In this document: positions 57,541 through 64,000 of the stretch, in pieces | Numbering within the stretch: position 1 is the stretch's first letter | Layout of the letters: the number at the start of each line of letters is the position of its first letter | From: Diphasiastrum complanatum | Lineage: Eukaryota; Streptophyta; Lycopodiopsida; Lycopodiales; Lycopodiaceae | Direction: 5' to 3' | Length of the DNA: 64,000 bases | Assembly (NCBI GenBank): GCA_029204225.1 | Contig: CM055113.1 | Location: forward strand, 26,835,462-26,899,461 | The notes under the pieces: generated by a model | The model's input: only the letters and a program-made list of their open reading frames with translations | Databases searched by the model: none | What the model was told of the DNA's origin: nothing | Translations under genes and position numbers: made by a program

Positions 57541-58107
57541 ATGGCTACAACGATCCAGACAAGAGTACCAATCAGTCTGGATGGCGCAAACTATAGGATA
57601 TGGAAATTCAAAATCAAAACACTTCTGAAAGACGTCTATCCAAATCTTCATGCAGAAAAAAGAAGATATCAAGAAATGAGGCAGTGGATTAAACATCTGC
57701 AAGAAGAAGAGAAGCTTGAAGCTGCTAGAGCAACAACCAAAGTTCGTTCTTCACCATTGCAGTCACCGAAAAATTCACATACAAATATGAATGCTCAGTT
57801 GCATCATCATGAAGAACCTTTCAAGATGATTGAACCGGAAGCACCACAAATAGAACTACTCATGAATATTTTGTCTAGTAAAATCAATACTTCGTTGGAA
57901 GAGTTTCTGAAGTTGGTGCCAAAAGCAAAAGAAGTATTAGTGCAAAAATTAACTCAAGCTGGACCAGAAGTCCATCAGGAGCCACTTTTTTGTGCTGGAT
58001 TTGAAGAATCTAATGAAGTACTCCATGTCGGAGCAGCTTGGGAAAGTGAACAAAAAAATATCACTCTACCGACCAGCATACACAGTTTCCTAATGAAACA
58101 GCTGTGA
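57541..58107 (+). pseudogene. Chimeric frame: copia Gag start fused to gypsy-type Gag end
   Basis: The first 33 residues are copia Gag (RVPISLDGANYRIWKFKIK, then TLLKDVY). From about codon 34 the frame changes, without interruption, to polar helix-rich sequence (QEMRQWIKHLQEEEKLEAAR) and AKEVLVQKLTQAGPEVHQEP, which is not copia and leads into a gypsy protease. The copia LTR and primer-binding site lie just upstream. The frame ends TGA at 58105-58107, overlapping the protease frame. Whether this was a working hybrid or a deletion scar cannot be told; the open frame across the junction is notable. Confidence 0.65.
58053..58059 (+). promoter_or_regulatory. Candidate -1 ribosomal frameshift heptamer A_AAA_AAT
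   Basis: In the gag frame the codons read CAA AAA AAT, so the heptamer A AAA AAT is in the phase required for -1 slippage (X XXY YYZ). A -1 shift here enters a frame open through 58104 into the protease motif, before the gag stop at 58105. The same run of seven A residues could also simply be an indel site in a decaying element. Confidence 0.35.
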
Positions 58108-58470
58108 TAGATGGCGATTCGGGAGTTAACCTGATTTCTACAAAGCTATGTGCAAAATGGGGCCTTACAAAAATAAAACTTGCGACTTTTGCCATTAAGC
58201 TAGCTGATCAAATGATAGTTCGTAAAGATATATTTGTCAAAATTGTCGGAGTACAGTTTGTCATTACTTTCGTAGTAATGGACCTACCAGAAGCACCAAA
58301 TGTCTATCGAGTCCTATTGGAACGCCCATGGTTACGAGTTGTGCAAGAATTCAAAACTGGGGTACCGAGAAAATCACTTTTGAAAATCGTGAACATGCAG
58401 TCAAGGTTGATCCTGTAACTTGGACTATCAAACTAGTGGTTCAAAAAGAGGATGATGATTAATTAACAAT
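58104..58470 (+). pseudogene. Gypsy aspartic protease (Athila/Tat-like)
   Basis: VIDGDSGVNLISTKLCAKWG matches the retropepsin style 'DGGSGVN(I/L)' of plant Athila/Tat-type gypsy elements. It is followed by FVITFVVMDLPEAPNVYRVLL and LLERPWLRV, the second conserved protease block. A frameshift near 58360 moves the continuation (KITFENREHAVKVDPVTW) to another frame, which then stops at about 58460. Confidence 0.75.
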
Positions 58471-58519
58471 GGATCATACTTGTGACTAGTCAGTAAAAAA
58501 TTTGGGAGTTCATTACGAT

Positions 58520-59276
58520 TCTCAAACCGATATTGTCAACTAAAATGAAGCTCTTGCAACGATTGACTGTACAGTAGGATATATGTGTCAAAAAGATGAT
58601 TAGTCAAATTTGAGCGATATTTCATTATTGGATCAAACCTTGGATACACCGATCACTTCTCCATTGAATGTGCTGAATGTAGCTTGGATATCAATGGAAC
58701 CTATACCAGAGATGAACTCATTCCTATGAGTCATGTCTTGACTTATGATGACAATGCAGAACTTATTGATGAGCAGATTCTAAATCATATAGATCCGACC
58801 AGATTTGGAGTGCATAATATTTCTGATGAACCAACAACAAAACCGCCAAAAGCAGTTATATTGAAAGAAGACAGGATCACAGGGTCAATGACGAAGAAAT
58901 AAGCCAAGCAACATTATAATATAGTCTTGAAATTGGAAAATCCTCCTCAAAAGATTGATTCGAAGAATGTCCCATCCTTACTGGATAAAGGCAAAGGAAA
59001 AGTCAAGGATGATTCTACAAGTCAGAGTTCTAGCAAGACATCATCATCTAGGAAGTCTTCACCTTCGAAGAAGAGTTTATCTTCTCAGAAGTCATCACCT
59101 CCACGATCAATTCCTGCTAAAAAGGCTAAGGGAAGATCCAAGACAAGTCCTTTTGACAAAGAACAAGCAGATGTATTCCAGCATGATATGCCCGAATATT
59201 TTAAACGTTATAAACTGGATGATGTAATTATCATGTTACCCAAAGCACATCGTGAATCCGAAGATTAGATGCCAGA
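58520..59276 (+). pseudogene. Gypsy protease-RT linker with Ser/Lys-rich segment
   Basis: Plus-strand frames 58684-58902 and 58927-59268 are in the same phase, separated by a TAA at 58900-58902. They encode an acidic stretch (DDNAELIDEQILNHIDPTRF) and then a Ser/Lys/Pro-rich low-complexity part (SSRKSSPSKKSLSSQKSSPP). Position between protease and RT suggests a linker. No conserved domain is recognised. Confidence 0.55.
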
Positions 59277-59599
59277 ATCAAAAGATCTTTGGCCCAACTA
59301 GGACACATGCTATGAATCTTGCCGAACCAGGAGAACCAGAAAAGATTGTACAAGTTGGATCACAACTTAATCTTGAACAGCTTCAAGCACTCCGAACATT
59401 ACTTATTAAGTATCAAGATTGCTTTGCATGGACTAATCAAGATCTCAAGGGTATTCCGACATCAGTTATTGAACACACCATACCTTTAGTACCTGATGCA
59501 GTTCCAAAGGTTACAAAGTTCTATCACTGTAATCCTAATGTTGCGGATTTGATAAAGAAAGAACTTCAGAGACTGCTTGACGCTGGGAATAGGCTGTAA
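59276..59599 (+). pseudogene. Gypsy reverse transcriptase, N-terminal end only
   Basis: The frame reads LLIKYQDCFAWTNQDLKGIP, IEHTIPLVPDAVPKV and LIKKELQRLLDAG, matching the segment immediately before the RT palm in plant gypsy elements ('DCFAW...DLKGIP...EH.I.L.....P..Q......N......V..E...LL.AG'). It ends abruptly after LLDAG where 'FIYP' would be expected; unrelated DNA begins about 59590. Confidence 0.85.
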
Positions 59600-60140
59600 T
59601 AGAAGCAAAAATACTCTAATCTGTTGACTGTTGAGTGTTGGTGATATTTGACAGGATTGCAAGGCTGCTTACTATGAATCACTGGTTTATGCTTTATTTT
59701 TCAGCAACCTAACAGTTGTTTGCAGGGTTAGGAGCTTGTAAAGTCATTCTGGAGGATGGTTGGGTTCAGATCTGATGACCATTTGTTAAACTAGTCGTTA
59801 TAGCCTGCAAAACTAGGTTTCTGAAATTTTTTGGCAGCATAACGACTATTTTTTAAGCACAGTGATAGCAAAAACCCTGTAAATCTTGTCTTAGAACCAT
59901 TGCTTATGCTGGAAACAAGTTAATACATGTAAAGCAATCTGTAAACAACTTCTAAAACAGAGGTAATCTGCAAAGAACAGCAGATGTATGTGTCTTGCTG
60001 CTTTCGGCAATCAAAAGCTTGAAAAACTGTGTTTTAAATCCCTAAAAGATAGTACTGGCATGTTGCTGGTCACTGTCCTCCAACGCACCCTGAAACATGC
60101 AAATGTTAAGCATTGTGTGTGTGGTGATGGTGGGCGTTTT
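59600..60140. other. Noncoding stretch, probably leader or LTR of the next gypsy element
   Basis: No gene. Paired phrases 'tagtcgttatagcctgcaaa' and 'cagcataacgactatttttt' contain inverted 'cgttat/ataacg' parts. No LTR limits were found. Confidence 0.35.
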
Positions 60141-61080
60141 CTCTGCCCTCATCCCCCACTTGTTTGCGCCTCCATAGAACTTCATGAGAGCAATAAACAA
60201 CGAGATAAACAAATGCAAAATCTATCTAATCAACTACAAGCTATTATTTCTAACAACTTGGGCTACCAGTCAGAAATATTTTTCGGTGATTAAAAGTTTA
60301 AATGCCCGAAAGTTGTTGAAGACTAGATAAACCATTGGAAAAGCTATTTTAGCTTGCACAATGTCCCAGAAGATAAAAGAATATCATCGGTTCTATTATT
60401 TCTGGAAGGTACAGCCTCTTCTTGGTGGAGGGAACTTTCCATGGAACCGGTGACTTGGGCTGGATTCCTGACGGAATTCTAGAAAGCTTTTGTCACGATA
60501 GACGATTCTGAACTATATATTTGGTATATCAACTGCAAAATGGCCAAGAGTTCTTGGACTCTTTGGCCAAGGTGCCGCTATTTGATCATAAGTTAGCACA
60601 GTGGCAATTTATTGCCGGACTGCCAACTGACTATCAAAATGAATGCAAACGAAATATCCTTAACTCACTAAAGGATGCCATCCATGTGGCGAAAGCCTAT
60701 GATAGTACAGTTGTTGCATCACGAAAAAGTGTGCATGGCCAAATGGCCCTGAAACCCAAGCAAGAAAAATCTAACAAGCGTAAGAAGTAGTTTTTTGATG
60801 AGCTGGAAGCAGAACCGTACCAACACCCAACGAAGAAAAAGAATAAGAAAAAACTGGTGGTCAAAGACAAAGCACGGTTGGCGGCGCTTAAACAGAATCT
60901 GTGTTTTCTCTGCAATAAACCCGGGCACCGTGCCAAATAGTGTCCCGAACAGAAAGCAAAGTCATCAAGTTTCATGTCTGTGGATTTATCGACAGATAAA
61001 TTGGAAGTCAATTTGTCGAATAATTGTGACTGTACTTGTAACTCTAGTGCACTCTCTTTCAAGCCTATTGAATAGTTTCG
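60140..61080 (+). pseudogene. Ty3/gypsy gag, degraded
   Basis: Three phases give one Gag. NKQRDKQMQNLSNQLQAIIS is coiled coil. LHNVPEDKRISSVLLFLEGT and ASSWWRELSMEPVTWAGFLT are the capsid core. GQEFLDSLAKVPLFDHKLAQ and WQFIAGLPTDYQNECKRNIL are the C-terminal capsid part. The CCHC knuckle CFLCNKPGHRAK-C has a TAG immediately before its last Cys (about 60938). Other interruptions are at about 60294, 60480 and 60788. Confidence 0.85.
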
Positions 61081-61089
61081 TGTGAGAGG

Positions 61090-61380
61090 CAATATTTTAG
61101 GGAAAGACATGAATGTGCTATTTTAATCAGGTAGTACTCACAATTTTTTGAATGCTCGACTTGTGTAGAATCTCCGAGTGCCCACCATGGCCAGTGACCA
61201 CCGTTACGTGGTCCGTCTTGCCTCAGGGTTGGACACTAAGATTTGGGATGTCAAAGTCTCCAACTTAGAGCTTCGGATGCAGGACTATGTTGAGCCGTTG
61301 GATTTCCATGTCATGAATCTGGCTCGGACTGATGTGATTTTGAGCTATGAATGGTTTTTTTGCAAATCAGACTCTTAGAG
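61090..61380 (+). pseudogene. Gypsy aspartic protease with stop at the catalytic position
   Basis: In the gag phase the active site reads VLF-stop-SGSTHNFLN: TAA stands where the catalytic Asp codon should be (about 61124). The following frame gives TMASDHRYVVRLASGLDTKI and DFHVMNLARTDVILSYEW, the normal end of a gypsy protease (usual DVVLGxxW). Confidence 0.75.
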
Positions 61381-61623
61381 ATATATTTTAAAAATCATTC
61401 TATGGTATTTAAAGATAAGTTTGATCATATTGTCTCTATTTCTGGAGAGATCGATGTACTTCCATCGTCGATGATTTTCTCAGCTGAATTAATTGAGAAA
61501 CTTCATGATTTTGAGTATGAACTCTTTCACTTGCTTTTGAAATCTCGTATGCATTGTAATGTTGAGGATGTGAATGTGTTTTCATGCTTTAACATCGAAA
61601 ATTTGCATAAGGAACAATAGCTT

Positions 61624-62460
61624 TTGCAAGATTTAGAGCAAGAGTTTAGTGAAGTTTTTCCGGAGCAGTTACCTTATCGACTACAGCCCACTCGGTCAGT
61701 GGATCATAAGATAGATCTTTTGCCCGATAGTCGTCCTATCTTCAGACAACCATATCAGTTTAGTCAGAAGGAAGAGGAGGAATTGGCTAGGCAGATCGAG
61801 GAGTATCTCAGGATGGGACACATAAGACCAAGTAAATCTCCATGGGGAGCACCTGTCCTTCTTAAGAGTAAGAAAGATGGGAGTTTCCGGCTATGTGTAG
61901 ATTACAAGGCTCTGAACAAACTTACAGTTAAAAATAAATACCTGTTGCCTGGGATGGACGATCTCATAAATCGATTGAATGCAGCTAAATACTTTACGAA
62001 AATTGATCTACGTATGGGATACCATCAGATTAGGATACATTTGAAAGATGTATCTAAAACCGATTTTAGGACCAGGTTTGGCCACTACGAGTTTCTTGTA
62101 TTGCCCTTTGGTTTGACAAATGCTCCGTCTACTTTCCAGCAAATGATGAACAATTTACTTCATCCATATTTGGGGAAGTTCGTAGTAGTGTTTCTGAACA
62201 ATATTCTGATCTATAACAGAACACTCAAAGAGCATGCTAAGCATCTCCGTATTGTCTTATGTATTTTAAGACAAGAGAAGCTTTATGCAAAAGAATCAAA
62301 GTGCGAATTCTTTAAGAAGGAACTTCTTTACCTTGGTCATAAGAATACCTTTTTTGGAATCAAGATTGACGAAGAAAAGACAAAGACGGTAGTGGAATGG
62401 CCAATCCCTAAAACGGTGCATGAACTTAAGTCATTCTTAGATTTCATTGAAGGTACACCA
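61624..62460 (+). pseudogene. Ty3/gypsy reverse transcriptase with both catalytic Asp residues replaced
   Basis: A long open RT frame: FRQPYQFSQKEEEELARQIE, SPWGAPVLLKSKKDGSFRLC, VDYKALNKLTVKNKYLLP, DLRMGYHQIRI, FGHYEFLVLPFGLTNAPSTF, then VVVFLNNILIYN where VVVYLDDILIYS is usual. The two Asp codons GAC GAT appear as AAC AAT at 62197-62202; both changes are G to A and remove the metal-binding pair, so the enzyme would be inactive. The fold otherwise remains well preserved to TVHELKSFLDFI, after which about 100 residues are deleted. Confidence 0.9.
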
Positions 62461-62690
62461 CTCAGGAAAAAGAGCTTTTTGCTGTACTTCATGCTTTGAA
62501 ATCATGGAGGCATTACATGTACGGTAATAAATTTGTGGTTAATATGGATCATCAACCTTTAAGGTATTTTGTTAATCAAAATGACTTGCGAGATCATAAG
62601 GCCAAATGGGCAGAACTCATGCAAGAATTTGACTTTGAAGTGCGGTATATTAAGGGCTCATCTAATCAGGTGGCTGATGCACTTAGTTGA
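62450..62690 (+). pseudogene. Gypsy RNase H, internally deleted
   Basis: After the deletion junction near 62447 the sequence resumes with KELFAVLHAL-like codons (frameshifted) and the clear frame KSWRHYMYGNKFVVNMDHQP, LRYFVNQNDLRDHKAKWAEL and GSSNQVADALS. These are the second half of RNase H. Confidence 0.85.
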
Positions 62691-62920
62691 ATTGATAAAG
62701 TGAATGAACTTCACTGAGATCAGTATGGACTTTTATCTCTCCTTGAGAGGTATTTATGAGAAAGACCCACATTTTGGACCAATCTAAAATAGGGTTCTAG
62801 TAATGTCATCAAGCGGGATTGATAATCATGGTGATCAATCTGGGGGGAAGGCTATAAAGGGTACTAATGACTTCTCTATCCATAATGAACTTTTGTTCAG
62901 GAAAGAGAAGGTGTATTAAA
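62691..62920 (+). pseudogene. Gypsy region between RNase H and integrase, broken
   Basis: Plus-strand phrases KDPHFGPI, FSIHNELLFRKEKVY match the stretch that precedes the integrase zinc finger ('DG.LFR...R'). Homology ends near 62920; integrase is absent. Confidence 0.6.
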
Positions 62921-63539
62921 GTAAGTCCACTTCTAAGGTTCTAACCCTAAGAAGGAAAATCTTCCAAAGTAGCCAAAAGGAAGGGAAAAGTATTGTTAGA
63001 AACCAATGATAAACTTGTTACTGTTTACAATCTACTATTGACAACTGTTACCAGCTGTAAGTAGTTGTAGGCTAGTCTATAGTCAACTACTATTTTTTTT
63101 TCTCTCTCTTTCTCTCTACATATATTCAGGGTTTATTGTACTCTCTTTCATTCAGTGTGATATAGTGTGATGGTGTGTTTTTCCTCTTTATCTTGGTGAT
63201 TGCTTATGGTTATTGATTGATAGTGCTCGGGCGAAATGCCTAGCTTGCTGTCCAAAACGCCCGAGGGGAGGCCCAGGAGTCGTGCGACAAATAGCTCTAA
63301 AAACATAGCGTCTGCAGGGGTTGGGTCCCCTTACAAACACAAAAAGTGAGAGCGCATGTGTGGATGAATGCCACATGTCAAAGGCAAAAAACAAGCTGAT
63401 ATGGACCATAGATCTTGCACAGATCCGACGGCCAGAAATTCATTGAAGTTTTCCTTCATCTCTCTTCAACTTCAACTGAAATTTTGAAAGGGCCCTTAAC
63501 ATTGGTACTGGACCACTTTTGTTTAAGGTTTGTCCTTTA
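62921..63539. other. Probable LTR and leader of the right-edge copia element
   Basis: A TGTTAG at 62995 could begin an LTR. A CT-rich run lies at 63097-63117. An 8-bp inverted repeat CTCGGGCG/CGCCCGAG at about 63227 and 63269 could form a hairpin. No tRNA-Met primer-binding site was seen. Confidence 0.35.
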
Positions 63540-64000
63540 GGTTTGAAGGAAAAGGAGAAAACAGAGTGATATTTTGACCTATTGAAGGTAAAGGAGATCC
63601 GTGATCAACTAGCTGCCGTTGGAGAGCAAGTACAAGATTGCGAGATCGTTCAATTGACATTGAACAACTTGAGTGAGTCACATCAGATGTTTGTGAGAAG
63701 CATTGCCACACGGGAGAATCTTCCAACCTATGAAGGGCTAGGTGGATTACTTTTGTAGGAAGAGCAATGTCAAGATAACAGGGACTATGATCAAGCTCTT
63801 GCAGTTAGAGGACGAGGCGAAAGATTTGGTCGTGGTAGGTATCAATCGAGAGGAGGAAACTCAAGCCGGGGATCATTTCAACAATTTCATGAGCAAGCTA
63901 ATGATAGCCCGAATCGAGGCAATTGGAATCAAGGCCAAGGTCAAGGATGTGGCTATTCCAGGCAAAATAAACTTGGAAATTGTAGGTACTACAACAAAGC
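63540..64000 (+). pseudogene. Ty1/copia gag, C-terminal half, running off the window
   Basis: The plus-strand frame encodes VKEIRDQLAAVGEQVQDCEI and LTLNNLSESHQMFVRSIATR, the C-terminal half of copia Gag. A Gly/Arg-rich linker (AVRGRGERFGRGRYQSRGGN) follows, and CRYYNK, the start of the zinc knuckle, is cut by the window edge. An in-frame TAG near 63757 interrupts it. Confidence 0.8.

Overview
This window is plant nuclear DNA, almost certainly the heterochromatic or intergenic part of a large, retrotransposon-rich genome. The evidence is direct: Ty1/copia and Ty3/gypsy (including chromodomain-bearing chromovirus) elements, eight primer-binding sites of the initiator-methionine-tRNA type (TGGTATCAGAG or one-base variants), a CACTA transposase fragment, a LINE remnant, GT-AG introns and long GA/CT microsatellites, with no bacterial gene organisation. 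The lineage cannot be fixed from sequence alone. A DNA amino-methyltransferase-like pseudogene would fit a non-seed plant, but that is inference.

Layout. 1-0.4 kb: start of a minus-strand copia element. 0.4-3.2 kb: unrecognised DNA with a duplicated repeat. 3.2-5.3 kb: truncated gypsy element (LTR, gag, protease start). 6.1-9.7 kb: a chromovirus with both LTRs and target-site duplication (TSD), reduced to integrase plus chromodomain, with a CACTA fragment in its 5' LTR; it sits next to, probably inside, a minus-strand LINE (9.7-11.5 kb). 11.6-18.8 kb: mostly anonymous DNA with small tandem duplications, a MITE-like element and one exon-like frame (16.15-16.47 kb). 19.2-21.8 kb: copia RNase H remnant and a small non-autonomous LTR element. 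22.5-27.7 kb: an old copia copy split in its reverse transcriptase by a younger minus-strand copia (23.1-27.1 kb). 30.1-30.5 kb: a candidate small membrane-protein gene. 31.3-34.8 kb: copia gag, gypsy pol and a minus-strand copia 3' end. 37.3-45.9 kb: a DNA methyltransferase-like pseudogene split in frame by a 7.35-kb gag-only LTR element. 46.1-52.3 kb: a complete, young copia element with a single intact 1322-codon gag-pol frame. 53-64 kb: further gag fragments, a 226-bp GA array, a copia-gypsy chimera and a degraded gypsy element with an inactivated reverse transcriptase.

The only element that looks able to make all its proteins is the copia at 46109-52266, whose LTRs differ at 3 of 682 positions by my count. 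The others carry stop codons, frameshifts, lost catalytic residues or large deletions. The observation I rate highest is the methyltransferase-like gene: its frame is exactly restored if the gag-only element and one copy of its 5-bp target duplication are removed. All coordinates and identities come from reading the sequence by eye; no database search was run.
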